Made by a program: the position numbers and the translations under genes. Below are positions 1-10,002 of a stretch of DNA of 34,936 bases, in pieces. The notes beneath the pieces were generated by a model. It was not told where the DNA came from. It did not search any database and saw only the letters and a list, made by a program, of their open reading frames with translations. The stretch covers positions 1 to 34,936 of the forward strand of contig VXOE01000384.1 in assembly GCA_009840225.1 (NCBI GenBank), written 5' to 3'. The DNA comes from Caldilineaceae bacterium SB0662_bin_25 (GTDB lineage: Bacteria > Chloroflexota > Anaerolineae > Caldilineales > Caldilineaceae). The stretch's first letter is position 1, and each line of letters opens with the position of its first letter.

Positions 1-384
1 TTCGTAACAGGTGCCTAATCGAAGGTGTCCAGCCCGACCACGTCCCGCCAGTCCCCAGTCCCATCAGATCCCCGTACGTGCCTGCCCTCGCACCCGCCCC
101 AACTGACGGACGCCGCCGTACGGCCAGGCCCAGCGCCTGTACTGCGTCTCGCCCAAAGACGGCAAACAACCCCAGCCACCGCTGGTACGGATTCACCGCC
201 AGACTGTTCCCACTCCAAATCTGGGATGCACACGAAGGCAAAAGCGGGCAATAGGTTAGGGAAAGTGGCCGCGCTCGCACGCGGGCGCGACTGAGCTGAG
301 GTAAGTCGGCTGATGCGGGTGCACGCTTGCTTTTCTGACGGAGTAACGGCAATATGCTGAGGAAAGCAGACTTCAGCCAATGCT

Positions 385-1299
385 GTGAGAGGAGAACATA
401 TGCCGACCAGCAAAATGCAGGGCGTGTACCCCATCCTGGTCACGCCCTTCAATGAGGATTCGCAGATCGACGAAGAAAGCCTGCGCCGGTTGATAGACTT
501 CAATCTGGATGCCGGTGTTCACGGGTTGGGGGTTGCCCTGGGAAGCGAGGTCTATAAGCTGACAGAGGCCGAACGGGCCCGGATGACCCGTGTCGTCGTG
601 GACCAGGTCGCTGGCCGTGTCCCTGTGGTTATCAATACGGGAGCCAATGGAACAGACCTGGCCGTTCATTACAGCCGTATGGCGCATGAGAACGGAGCCG
701 ACGCGCTGATGGTGCTGCCGCCGTCCTTCTTTCCGGCAGGGCCGAACGAGATTGCAGCCTACTACCGTGCCATCTCGGATGCTGTTCCCTTGCCCATCTT
801 CATCCAGGACGTGGCCGCGTCGCCCATTTCTGCTGGCCTGGCAAGGCGGCTGGCCGAGGAGTGTGAATGGGTCCAGTATATCAAGGTAGAGAGTTTCCCC
901 GTGGTAGAGAAAGTGGCGGCAATGTCGGCCGAAGCGGGTGATGTGCTGACGGTTTTCGGCGGCGCCGGGGGCGGTTACTTTATCGAAGAGATGCGCCGCG
1001 GCTCGGTTGGGACAATGCCGTTCTGTACCCAGCCCGAGGCATTTGTAGATATATGGGACCGAGTGCAGGCAGGTGATGAAGCAGGCGCGTGGGAGACGTT
1101 TAACAAGCAGCTCGTTCCGATTGCCCGCCTCAGTGCCCAGGGCGCAGGCCTCTTTCACGGCGTCCATAAGGAGATTCTCGTCCATCGCGGCGTGATTCGG
1201 ACGGCGGTTGTCAGGGCGCCTGCTGCATCGATAAACCAGCTGACGCGAGAGGAGTTGGGAACACTACTGGAGGAACTGTATCCGAACGACGAGCAATGA
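385..1299 (+). CDS. Dihydrodipicolinate synthase / N-acetylneuraminate lyase family aldolase
   Basis: 304 aa ORF; (beta/alpha)8 class I aldolase pattern, Schiff-base Lys context 'VQYIKVES', 'INTGANGTDLAVHYSRMAHENGADALMVLPPSFF', 'VFGGAGGGYFIEEMRRG'; SD-like gagagg upstream of the start. Confidence 0.93.
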   Translation: MRGEHMPTSKMQGVYPILVTPFNEDSQIDEESLRRLIDFNLDAGVHGLGVALGSEVYKLTEAERARMTRVVVDQVAGRVPVVINTGANGTDLAVHYSRMAHENGADALMVLPPSFFPAGPNEIAAYYRAISDAVPLPIFIQDVAASPISAGLARRLAEECEWVQYIKVESFPVVEKVAAMSAEAGDVLTVFGGAGGGYFIEEMRRGSVGTMPFCTQPEAFVDIWDRVQAGDEAGAWETFNKQLVPIARLSAQGAGLFHGVHKEILVHRGVIRTAVVRAPAASINQLTREELGTLLEELYPNDEQ

Positions 1300-1380
1300 G
1301 TGAAAGGGAATGCGAGAAAAGAGCCGCACTCCTGGTCAATATGATGGTCTGAACATATATGAGAGGAAGGTTTAGGGACG

Positions 1381-2532
1381 ATGAAAATAGTAGACATACA
1401 GGTGGTTCCGTTTCGGGTCGTGCGTGAGCAGTTTCATCAGGGCAGGTATAGCTTTCCGCGTGAGGTAACGCAGACGCTGATGAAGGTGATTACTGATGAG
1501 GGCGCAGAAGGCTACTATTTTGGCGGGCATGGACATGGCGACGCCGACGGGTTGACGCCGGAAGACCGGTCGCAGATGGAAGGGCGGCTCAAGAATATGG
1601 TTCTGGGGGAGGATCCCTACGACCGTGAGCGCTTCTGGCACTGGATGTGGGTGGCGAACGTCCCCGAGCATCTGCTGAGTGCGCTGGACTGCGCCCTGTG
1701 GGATCTCCAGGCAAGGGCTATGGGCCTGCCGCTCTACAAGCTGCTGGGCGGCTGCCGCGATAAAGTGAAGGCGTACGCGAGCACCTTTCCAAATGTGGGC
1801 AGCGTGGAAGACTATGCTGCGCATGCTGTGGCTTGCAAGGAGGAAGGGTATACGCACTACAAAATCCACCCATACTATTTCTGGAATCCGGTGACGCACG
1901 AGGCGGTACCGGGGCGGCCGTCGCACATTGAAAAGGACATAGAAGTGTGCAGGGCGGTGCGGGCCGCCGTCGGTGACGACATGGTGCTGAGCTACGACCC
2001 ATGGGGTACCTACCGGACCTATGAGGAGGCCTACAAAGTGGGGCGCGTACTGGAGGAACTGGGCTACTACTGGTACGAACATCCGATGAACGAGTATAGG
2101 GTGCAGCCCTACATAAAGCTGTGCCGGGAGCTCGATATTCCAATCCTGTCACCTGAGATCGCCGCCGGGAGCCTGTATACGCGCGCCGACTGGATACTGC
2201 GAGGCGCTTCGGACATGACGAGGATCGACGTACTGCGCGGTGGAATCACCGGAGTGCGCAAGATGGTTGCGGTCGCGGAAGCGTTCGGCGTCAAGTGCGA
2301 AATCCACATGAGCGGTTTCGCGAACCTGCAGATCCTGGGTTCTACGAGCGAGGACACGTGTGAATACTACGAACGCGGGCTGCTGGCGCCGGGAATAGAC
2401 TGCAATACGCCTCCGCCCTATCTGAAGGACATCGGTGACAGAATGGATAGCGAGGGATTTGTCCACTTGCCGCAGGAACCGGGCATGGGTTACCAGATAA
2501 ATTGGGACTATATCGAGGACAATCTGGTTTGA
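1381..2532 (+). CDS. Mandelate racemase/muconate lactonizing enzyme family (enolase superfamily) dehydratase
   Basis: 383 aa; metal-ligand contexts 'LSYDPWGTY', 'YYWYEHPMNEY', 'ILSPEIAAG'; 'HYKIH' K-x-H motif; C-terminal 'CEIHMSGFANLQ'. Confidence 0.93.
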   Translation: MKIVDIQVVPFRVVREQFHQGRYSFPREVTQTLMKVITDEGAEGYYFGGHGHGDADGLTPEDRSQMEGRLKNMVLGEDPYDRERFWHWMWVANVPEHLLSALDCALWDLQARAMGLPLYKLLGGCRDKVKAYASTFPNVGSVEDYAAHAVACKEEGYTHYKIHPYYFWNPVTHEAVPGRPSHIEKDIEVCRAVRAAVGDDMVLSYDPWGTYRTYEEAYKVGRVLEELGYYWYEHPMNEYRVQPYIKLCRELDIPILSPEIAAGSLYTRADWILRGASDMTRIDVLRGGITGVRKMVAVAEAFGVKCEIHMSGFANLQILGSTSEDTCEYYERGLLAPGIDCNTPPPYLKDIGDRMDSEGFVHLPQEPGMGYQINWDYIEDNLV

Positions 2533-2586
2533 AGGGAGAAGGCCGCGGGTCGGGCAAGCCGGCCGCGGCAAAAGGGAAGGATTCGT

Positions 2587-2612
2587 GCGGCGGGGAAACC
2601 ACGCCCCGCCGC
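2587..2612. terminator. Strong GC hairpin between convergent genes (candidate bidirectional terminator without T-tract)
   Basis: Perfect 9-bp inverted repeat GCGGCGGGG (2587-2595) / CCCCGCCGC (2604-2612), 8-nt loop, between convergent CDSs ending at 2532 (+) and 2632 (-). Confidence 0.55.
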
Positions 2613-2631
2613 TGTCGATGCAGCTACCCAT

Positions 2632-3657
2632 TTAAAATGCTACGCCCAATTTTACATTTTCCTCCGGTGCGTTCGCGATCTTGGGATATTCATCGAGCAG
2701 GTCTTCGAATGGAACGACTGGCTGGACGACGGGCTCCGCCTTCAGGCTGCCGTCGCAGAGAAGGCGCCACACCACAGAGAAGAGGCGGTTTTCGTCCCAG
2801 TTGGGGTATTCGGGATTGGGTTCGCTGCACGCGCGCGAGAAGACGATGGTAGGGCGGTTAAAGTGTGCTTCAGCGCCCAGATCGAGGCCGGCGGGATAGC
2901 TGCCGGGCCAGGCCCCGGCAACAACCGTGCCCAGATACGCGACGCCGCGCAGGGCGGCCTGCAATGCGCTGTAATGGCCGCTGTAGTCTACGCAAACGTC
3001 CGCCCCGCGTCTGTCGGTTGCGAGCTTGATTTCGAGTCCGGCGTCGCAGGAAGTCGGGTCCATAACGATGTCTGCGCCGCACTCCTCCGCCACGTCGCGG
3101 CGCAAGGAGATGGGATCGACGGCGATTACAGGATAGGCGCCGGCCAGTTTGGCCAGTTGGACGACAAAGAGTCCAATTGCGCCCATGCCGAAGACTGCGA
3201 CCGTGTCACCAAGGCGGATGTGGCCGTCGCGGACGGCGCCGAGCGCGAAGTCGGCCGGGTCGAGGCAGACTGCCGCCTGCCACGGAACGCCGTCGGGTAG
3301 TCTGCGGGCGTGTTGGGCGGGCCAAACGTGTTCCTGTCGGAAGGAGCCGTGGGCAAAGACCGTATCTCCGAGGCTGATGTCCTGGACCTCTTTGCCGATC
3401 TCGGTCGCCTCGCCAACGCACATGTTGCCCAGCCCGTTTGGATACTTCACCATCTGGCTTTCCTGCGTGAAAATATGCAGCTCGCCATCGTAGTTGCCGC
3501 GATGACCGGCGTAGCCTTGAAACATGGCCATTTCCGAGCCGTGTTTGGCCGCACCAAAGCGACTGCGCACGCGAATCTGGTCCGGTCTTAAGGGAGGGCT
3601 TTCATATTCACGGAATGCGACTTCCTCTCGGGCGGGGGCGATGAGCTCGGTGGGCAT
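2632..3657 (-). CDS. Medium-chain dehydrogenase/reductase (zinc-type alcohol dehydrogenase-like)
   Basis: 341 aa; GroES-like N-terminus plus Rossmann 'VAVFGMGAIGLFVVQLAKLAGAYPVIAVDPISLRRDVAEECGAD'. Confidence 0.9.
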   Translation of the reverse strand: MPTELIAPAREEVAFREYESPPLRPDQIRVRSRFGAAKHGSEMAMFQGYAGHRGNYDGELHIFTQESQMVKYPNGLGNMCVGEATEIGKEVQDISLGDTVFAHGSFRQEHVWPAQHARRLPDGVPWQAAVCLDPADFALGAVRDGHIRLGDTVAVFGMGAIGLFVVQLAKLAGAYPVIAVDPISLRRDVAEECGADIVMDPTSCDAGLEIKLATDRRGADVCVDYSGHYSALQAALRGVAYLGTVVAGAWPGSYPAGLDLGAEAHFNRPTIVFSRACSEPNPEYPNWDENRLFSVVWRLLCDGSLKAEPVVQPVVPFEDLLDEYPKIANAPEENVKLGVAF

Positions 3658-3719
3658 GGGAATCCTCCTGGAGGCGGTGACCCGGTTGGTTGCAGCCAGC
3701 TTCGACTCTTAAGTTGCTG

Positions 3720-3778
3720 ATTGTACATCCTTCCTACTCTGTCGACAATTGTGTATGCAGGATCCGCTGTGCTATTCT
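3720..3778. promoter_or_regulatory. Candidate divergent promoter region with palindromic TGTCGACA
   Basis: Minus strand: TTGTCG-17-TACAAT (+ strand 3743-3748 and 3720-3725). Plus strand: TTGTGT (3749-3754)-18-TATTCT (3773-3778). The palindrome TGTCGACA lies between the two. Confidence 0.4.
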
Positions 3779-3822
3779 ATTTCCGCTTCTGACAAACCAT
3801 ACCTCCACCTACTGCAATTGCT

Positions 3823-4809
3823 ATGCCACTCTGGTTGACACGAAACGACGTTGAGAATCTCCTGGATATGCAGTCTGCCATCGAGGCAGTGGGAGAAGCC
3901 TTCCGCCTGATATACGAGCGCGAGGCGGAGTTGCCCGTGCGAGCCAATATACCGGTTGCCAGGCATGAGGGGAGCTTGATGTCCATGCCCGCCTACTTGG
4001 GCGGCGAGATGGATGCGCTGGGGGCAAAGCTGATCTCCTTCTACGGGACGAACCCGACGCGGCGAGGGCTGCCAGCAATTCAGGGGAACATAGTGCTCTT
4101 CGACGGCAGGACCGGGGCCCTGCTGGCCCTTATGGATGCCGGATATCTGACGGCGATGCGGACCGGTGCATCCGGGGGCGTTGCGACGCGCTATTTGGCG
4201 AAGGAGGACGCCCGGACGCTCACCATCTTCGGCAGTGGCGTGCAGGCCCCGTACCAGGTGGAGGCAGCCCTGTGCGAGCGGGCCATCGAGCGCGTTCTTG
4301 TCCTGTCGCGCACGCCGGCAAATGCAGAGGCGCTCGCACTTAAGCTGGAGCAGATGTTCAATATCTCAGCCCAGGCCACCGTCGATGTCAAAATGGCCGT
4401 TGAAGCGGCCGATATTCTGGTCACGGCAACAAGCACGCACGAACCTCTCTTCGATGGCAGCCTGTTGCGACCCGGTGTGCACATTTCCGGAATTGGTTCG
4501 CACCTTCCCTACGCAAGTGAAGTGGATGCCAGCGCAGTGCAAAGGGCCAAGGTTGTGGTCGATCAGATGAGCGCATGTCTGGCCGAGGCTGGCGATCTGA
4601 TCCGGCCGATCGAGGACGGTGTGTACGATGCCAGCCAGATTCACGCCGAGATCGGTGCGATAATTGCCGGGGACCAACCCGGACGCGAGGGCGACGACGA
4701 GATAACTTTTTTCAAGTCGGTTGGCCTGGCAGCGCAGGATGTGGCGGTTGCCCGCGTGGTCTACGCCAAAGCGCTGGCGCAGGGCGCAGGCACTGAGTTG
4801 GACCGGTAA
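3823..4809 (+). CDS. Ornithine cyclodeaminase / mu-crystallin family protein
   Basis: 328 aa; '[47 protein letters not shown]', typical OCD family core. Confidence 0.92.
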   Translation: MPLWLTRNDVENLLDMQSAIEAVGEAFRLIYEREAELPVRANIPVARHEGSLMSMPAYLGGEMDALGAKLISFYGTNPTRRGLPAIQGNIVLFDGRTGALLALMDAGYLTAMRTGASGGVATRYLAKEDARTLTIFGSGVQAPYQVEAALCERAIERVLVLSRTPANAEALALKLEQMFNISAQATVDVKMAVEAADILVTATSTHEPLFDGSLLRPGVHISGIGSHLPYASEVDASAVQRAKVVVDQMSACLAEAGDLIRPIEDGVYDASQIHAEIGAIIAGDQPGREGDDEITFFKSVGLAAQDVAVARVVYAKALAQGAGTELDR

Positions 4810-4817
4810 CGCGTCGG

Positions 4818-5822
4818 ATGGCGGAATCGTCACTGGCGGCAGAGCCCAGGCAGATCGCGTTCGATGCGCAAAATGCAGAGCACGTGCGCTGGATGGTGGC
4901 GGTCTGGAACCAGGCCGCCAATAGCAGTATTCCCCTCACCGAGAGATTCCTGAAATACAGCTTTACAGAAGATGCGGGCGTCGTACGGGCGGGCCGCATT
5001 GCATTCGTGCAAGACCGGCCCGCCGGTTTCGTGCTATGCAGCGTTCATCCCGGCGCGCCGCCGGCGATGCGTACTGAAGTTACCGGCTGGATAGAGGCGA
5101 TCGCGGTGGCGCCAACCTACCAGAGGAAGGGGATCGGCAGGAAGCTGCTCGGTTGGGCTCAGAACTGGCTGGACTCACAGGAGAATCCCTCTGCCTCCGG
5201 CCTTGTGAAAGTGGGCGGGGGCCCGCGTCACTTTGTGCCTGGCGTACAAGCCGGGTCCGATGCCGAACTGTTTTTCTTGGCATGTGGATTCGACTATGAA
5301 GATGAGCCCTTTACTTGGGACGTGGCGCGATCTCTCAGCGACTACAGTCCGCCGTTGCTCGACCATGTGCCGGCGGCAGCGCGGCCTGGTCAGCCGGGAC
5401 AAGAGCGAGATGTGTTGGGCTTTCTCGCCAGTGAGTTTCCGGGAAGGTGGCACTGGCAGGCTGAGAGGTTTCTGGAGGAGGGCGGACGAATATCGGACTT
5501 TATGTTGCTCTGGACGGAAGAGGGCGTGCAGGGATCTTGCCGGCTTACGTTTGAGGACTCGGTCAATCCGATTGACCGCTACTTCCCGTACCAGCTGCCG
5601 CGTCCGTGGGGACAGCTTGGTTGGATCGGGATAAGCGCACATCTGCGAGGGCAGGGGCTGGGCATCTTTCTGCTGGATGCCGGGCTGAGGCGGTTGCACA
5701 ACAGTGGCGTCAACGGGTGCGTAATCGACTGGACGACATTACTCGACTTTTACGCCAAGTGCGGGTTCCGTCCCCATCGGAAGTGGGCTAAGCTCAGTCG
5801 GACCAGGGGCAGCAATGGGTAG
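4818..5822 (+). CDS. GNAT family N-acetyltransferase, apparently two GNAT modules
   Basis: 334 aa; acetyl-CoA loops 'IEAIAVAPTYQRKGIGRKLLGWAQ' and 'LGWIGISAHLRGQGLGIFLLDAGLRRLHNSG...FYAKCGFRPHRKW'. Confidence 0.85.
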   Translation: MAESSLAAEPRQIAFDAQNAEHVRWMVAVWNQAANSSIPLTERFLKYSFTEDAGVVRAGRIAFVQDRPAGFVLCSVHPGAPPAMRTEVTGWIEAIAVAPTYQRKGIGRKLLGWAQNWLDSQENPSASGLVKVGGGPRHFVPGVQAGSDAELFFLACGFDYEDEPFTWDVARSLSDYSPPLLDHVPAAARPGQPGQERDVLGFLASEFPGRWHWQAERFLEEGGRISDFMLLWTEEGVQGSCRLTFEDSVNPIDRYFPYQLPRPWGQLGWIGISAHLRGQGLGIFLLDAGLRRLHNSGVNGCVIDWTTLLDFYAKCGFRPHRKWAKLSRTRGSNG

Positions 5823-5852
5823 CCCGACATTCAGGACCGGAAATTCTCCCCT

Positions 5853-7079
5853 ATGAGCATGAACGCTACTGCGCCTGCGATGAAAATCATTGGACTCATG
5901 AGCGGCACATCCGCTGACGGTATCGACGCGGTCCTGGCTGAAATCTCGGAAACGGCTGACAATCCCCGGATGCGTCAGATTGCATTTGAGAGCGTTCCTT
6001 GGGGCCAAGAGGAGCGTGAGGCCATTATGCTTCTGATATTAGGGCAGGGTGATACGCGCACTATGAGCCGGGCGGGGTTCTTGTTGGGAGACCGGTTCGC
6101 CGAGGCTGCGCTGTACGTAGTCGAAAAAAGTGGGTTTGACATAGAGGACATCGATCTGGTCGGTTCGCACGGGCAGACAGTCTGGCACGAGGTCGAAGAA
6201 GACGGCACGGTTCAGTCGACTCTTCAGATTGGGGAGGCGGCTGTGATCGCCGAGAGAACCGGGCTTACCACGGTGGCCGATTTTCGCGTGGCCGACGTCG
6301 CGGCGGGAGGACAGGGAGCGCCGCTCATACCGATCTTTGATCGCTTCTTTCTGCGGCCAAAGGCAGGTTCGACGGGTTGCCGGGCCGTTCAAAACATCGG
6401 CGGCATCGGCAATGTGACGTTTCTGCCGCCGGAAGGGCATGACGGAGGCATCCTGGCCTTCGATACAGGACCGGGCAATGTGCTGATCGACTGGGCAGCG
6501 GGCCAGGCAACTGACGGTGCGCTGCAATTCGATAAGGATGGTGGGTTGGCCGCAAGGGGCAGCTGCAACGATAGTCTGGTTGAAGGCTGGCTTGCACATC
6601 CCTATTTCCTACAGCTTCCTCCCAAGTCGACAGGTCGGGAGCTTTTCAGCCTGGCGATGGCCAAACAGTACCGTCAGGAGGCTGCCGACGCGGGGCTCTC
6701 GAACCAGGATTTTGTCGCGACCGTGACGGAGCTGACGGCGGCTTCGATTGCCGAGAGCTATCGTCGGTTTGCCCCTGCGCCGGTAGCTGACGTAGTTGTC
6801 TGCGGGGGTGGTGCACGCAACCCGGTGCTTCTGGAAAGGTTGCAGGCGCAGTTGACCCGGAGGTGCCGGCGACAGGTTGCAGTTGTGCGCTATGGCGAAC
6901 TGCCAGGGATCCCGGGAGACGAGGAGTCGAAGGAGGCTCTGGGCTTTGCCCTGCTGGCGTGGCTGGCGATTCAAGGCGAAGCGGGCAATGTGCCCGCGTG
7001 TACGGGCGCCAGCGGAGAGCGCATACTGGGCAAGATTGCGCCGGGACGGAATCTCCGGCGAGTGTTAAGCAAGCTGTAG
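5853..7079 (+). CDS. anmK: Anhydro-N-acetylmuramic acid kinase
   Basis: 408 aa; 'MKIIGLMSGTSADGIDAVLAEI', 'GSHGQTVWHEV', 'QNIGGIGNVTFLP', 'FDTGPGNVLIDW', 'VVCGGGARNPVLLERL'. ATG at 5880 (MKIIGLMSG) is an alternative start. Confidence 0.95.
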   Translation: MSMNATAPAMKIIGLMSGTSADGIDAVLAEISETADNPRMRQIAFESVPWGQEEREAIMLLILGQGDTRTMSRAGFLLGDRFAEAALYVVEKSGFDIEDIDLVGSHGQTVWHEVEEDGTVQSTLQIGEAAVIAERTGLTTVADFRVADVAAGGQGAPLIPIFDRFFLRPKAGSTGCRAVQNIGGIGNVTFLPPEGHDGGILAFDTGPGNVLIDWAAGQATDGALQFDKDGGLAARGSCNDSLVEGWLAHPYFLQLPPKSTGRELFSLAMAKQYRQEAADAGLSNQDFVATVTELTAASIAESYRRFAPAPVADVVVCGGGARNPVLLERLQAQLTRRCRRQVAVVRYGELPGIPGDEESKEALGFALLAWLAIQGEAGNVPACTGASGERILGKIAPGRNLRRVLSKL

Positions 7080-7112
7080 ACACGCCCTGCTCGCCTCGCA
7101 GCGGTGTCCTGA

Positions 7113-9725
7113 TTACATCATAGAGACCGGGTCGATGTCGATGCGCCAGCCGAAAGGGATGTCGATGCCTTGCAGGAATGCCGAGGGATCCGCCGCCCGA
7201 ACAATGATCTGCCATCGATAGTAGCCGCGGTAGCGCGCATAAGGTGCAGGGGCGGGGCCCAGCAGGTCGACACCTTCGCCCCAGATACCCATCTCCTCGG
7301 CGCGTTGCTCTAACTTCCTCATCATCCGGTTAGTCTGACCTTCGACCGTTTCAAGTTTCTTGTGCCAGAAGATCAACCGGGCCAGCCTGCTCACCGGTGG
7401 GTAGTGCTGCTCGCGTCGGAATTCCATTTCCCGCTGGTAAAAGGCGTGGTAGTCGTGACCGGCCGCTGCCTGCAGCGCGTAATGCTGGGGCGTGTAGCTC
7501 TGGAAGATGACCCGACCACCTCTGCGGCTGCGACCGGCGCGTCCTGCCACTTGTGTCAATAGCTGGAATGTACGTTCCGGGCCGCGGAAGTCCGGCAGAT
7601 AGAGACCCACGTCTGCGGCGACGACGCCGACCAGTGTGACGAGCGGCAGGTCCAGCCCTTTGGCGATCATCTGTGTACCGATAAGTACGTCGGCCTCGTG
7701 GGAGGCAAATCGATCGAGGATCTTTTCGTGGCTGTCCTTGCGACCGGTGGTATCGCGGTCCCAGCGCAGGAGGCGCGCGCGCGGGGCGATTTGGCTGACC
7801 AGTTCTTCTATGCGCTGCGTTCCGGTGCCGAAGAACCGAATGCGATGACTGCGGCAGGCCGGGCAGTGTTCGGGAATCGGTTCGCGACCGTTGCAGCGGT
7901 GACAGATGAGCTGGGCAGCACGTTCGTGGAAAGTGAGGGGCGTTTCGCAGCGGGCGCATTCGGCGACAAATCCGCAGTCGCGGCACATTACAAATGAGTG
8001 CGTGCCGCGGCGGTTCAGGAAGAGGATGGCCTGTTCCCCAGCGTCGAGAACTGCGTGCAGCTCGGACTGAAGACTGCGGCTGAAGATGCTCCGGTTGCCG
8101 GCGCGCAACTCCTGGCGCATGTCCACGATTTCAACGGGAGGCAGTGCGGCGTATGCAGGAGGTCCAGCCTTTTCCTGCGGGCGGGCATCATCCAGTTCGC
8201 CATGGCCCACAACCCTGTCGGGCATTTCAAGCAGCTGCAGCCTGTCCTGTTGCGCGGCATGGTAAGAGTCCAAAGACGGCGTGGCAGTTCCGAAGATCAG
8301 GGCGCTGCCGGTTGCTTCTGCCAGTTGGATGGCAACTGTGCGTGCATCGTAGAAGACGGTAAAGCTGCCCCACTCGTCAGTGTCCTGCTTGTAAGTGGAC
8401 TCGTGTTCTTCGTCGACCACGATGAGACCGAGGCGGTGCAAGGGAGAGAAAAGAGCGCTGCGGGCGCCGACAATGACATCGATCTGGCCGTCCCGTGCCC
8501 TGCGCCAGACATCGTAGCGCTGGCTGGCGTTCAGCCCAGAGTGAATTACCGAAACCCGATCTGGAAAGCGGCCGGCGAAGCGAGCAACGGTCTGTGGTGT
8601 GAGTGCAATCTCAGGTACGAGGACGATGGCCTGGCGATTGCGTGATAGTGTTTCGGCGATTGCACGCAGGTAAATTTCGGTCTTGCCGCTGCCAGTTGCA
8701 CCGTGGAGAAGGAAGGTCCCACTCCGAAGAGACGCCTTCACAGGCCCTTCTGCCTCCGAGCACCGATTCAAGGGTTCGTCTTGCGTAGAGGGGAAGCAGG
8801 TCCTGCTGATTTCATCCCAGACCTTCTGCTGTTGGTCGGTCAGTCCGGGGGGATCTGTCCTTGGATAGATACGGCCGCCGAGAGGGTCCCGGTAACGCAC
8901 TTTCTGTTCGAGCCGGATCAGTCCGGCGTCCCTCAATTTGCGCAACATTGCAAGATCGGTATCTACCGTCTTGTAAAGGTCGGTCTTCCAGACGGGAGTA
9001 GTGGCCTCAGCAAGGTACTTCAAGACCGGCTCGTATCTTGACGTACCCCTCATCCTCAGGATGGCATCTTCTGCGGCCGAACGCGACTGCGCAAGAGTCA
9101 CACAGTCGTCTGTAACGCGTACTAGCCCCTTTTCCTCCAAAAAAGGAATAAAGTCTTCCGGCGGAAATTCGCAGGCAACTGTCAGTTCATCCAAGGTCAA
9201 TTTGAACGACGGTGAATCCAGTAGTACCGCCAGGATGTGATCCTGTTTCCTCGTCCGTCCAAGTTTGAACAGATTTGTGCGAACAGACATTGGATCGATA
9301 AGCAACTCAACCTGTTCCTCCCGTTTGGTACGGACTCTGGTAGCCGCGCCGCTCTTGCTGAGCAGGCCAGGCGTCAGGAAGAGCTTCACGGCTTCCGAGA
9401 TTGGCGCCGCGTAGTAGTCGGCAATCCAGAATGCCATGGTCAGCTGGGCCGGGTTCAGGACGGGTTGCGGACGGGCGAGTCGAACGATCGCTTTGGTCTC
9501 GACGGGAGACGAGGTCGCAGGCCCTACAACGATTCCCTGAACTTCCTGCGGGCCAAAGGGGGCCCATACCAGGTGCCCCGGCTCTACCTGACCTTTCAGG
9601 TTGGAAGGCAGATGATAGTGGAAGGTCTGAAAACGCGCCGCCCCGCCGGTACGTTGGTGAACCGAGTCCGGCCCTGGGAGATTGAGGGAGAGATTCAGTG
9701 CGCCATCTCCATCGACGCCACCCAA
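7113..9725 (-). CDS. priA: Primosomal protein N' (replication restart helicase PriA)
   Basis: Walker A 'LLHGATGSGKTEIYLRAI', DEEH box 'LIVVDEEHESTYKQD', zinc-binding Cys clusters 'CRDCGFVAECARCETPLTFHERAAQLICHRCNGREPIPEHCPACRSHRIRFFGTGTQRIEE'. The ORF track extends to 9917, but the first ~64 aa do not look PriA-like; TTG at 9725 is a possible start (uncertain). Confidence 0.96.
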   Translation of the reverse strand: MGGVDGDGALNLSLNLPGPDSVHQRTGGAARFQTFHYHLPSNLKGQVEPGHLVWAPFGPQEVQGIVVGPATSSPVETKAIVRLARPQPVLNPAQLTMAFWIADYYAAPISEAVKLFLTPGLLSKSGAATRVRTKREEQVELLIDPMSVRTNLFKLGRTRKQDHILAVLLDSPSFKLTLDELTVACEFPPEDFIPFLEEKGLVRVTDDCVTLAQSRSAAEDAILRMRGTSRYEPVLKYLAEATTPVWKTDLYKTVDTDLAMLRKLRDAGLIRLEQKVRYRDPLGGRIYPRTDPPGLTDQQQKVWDEISRTCFPSTQDEPLNRCSEAEGPVKASLRSGTFLLHGATGSGKTEIYLRAIAETLSRNRQAIVLVPEIALTPQTVARFAGRFPDRVSVIHSGLNASQRYDVWRRARDGQIDVIVGARSALFSPLHRLGLIVVDEEHESTYKQDTDEWGSFTVFYDARTVAIQLAEATGSALIFGTATPSLDSYHAAQQDRLQLLEMPDRVVGHGELDDARPQEKAGPPAYAALPPVEIVDMRQELRAGNRSIFSRSLQSELHAVLDAGEQAILFLNRRGTHSFVMCRDCGFVAECARCETPLTFHERAAQLICHRCNGREPIPEHCPACRSHRIRFFGTGTQRIEELVSQIAPRARLLRWDRDTTGRKDSHEKILDRFASHEADVLIGTQMIAKGLDLPLVTLVGVVAADVGLYLPDFRGPERTFQLLTQVAGRAGRSRRGGRVIFQSYTPQHYALQAAAGHDYHAFYQREMEFRREQHYPPVSRLARLIFWHKKLETVEGQTNRMMRKLEQRAEEMGIWGEGVDLLGPAPAPYARYRGYYRWQIIVRAADPSAFLQGIDIPFGWRIDIDPVSMM

Positions 9726-10002
9726 GTCACTGCCTGGCGGCGGAACGTCATTTTGCCTGAATGAACGGCGGATGGGGATGAATATGATTACTTCAACTAG
9801 GCTCTTCTCGACTGACACAGGATGTCCCTCTGAACAGTATGGCTCATATGTTCCGTCTAACCCAAGGGAATTGTAACCCCGGTGCGGCGCGGCCGCCAAG
9901 GGCGCGGTCCTCCCCACGGCAACCGATTCAATGATGGGGTTTTCCTGCGTCGCAACAAGGGCTACAGGAGAGCGAGGTTAGAGACGGCCTTGCCTTCGGG
10001 CA

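Noticed and set aside
15-384. Possible zinc-ribbon/transposase remnant ('YGQAQRLYCVSPKDGKQPQPP' in one frame)
   Set aside because: Very short, frame interrupted by a stop, no inverted repeats or other IS hallmarks visible.
373-1185. 270-aa minus-strand ORF
   Set aside because: Antisense to the well-supported aldolase gene; composition typical of a GC-driven shadow ORF.
1372-2152. Minus-strand ORFs (236 and 144 aa) opposite the enolase-superfamily gene
   Set aside because: Shadow ORFs; no recognisable family.
7998-8645. 215-aa plus-strand ORF
   Set aside because: Antisense to conserved priA helicase motifs.
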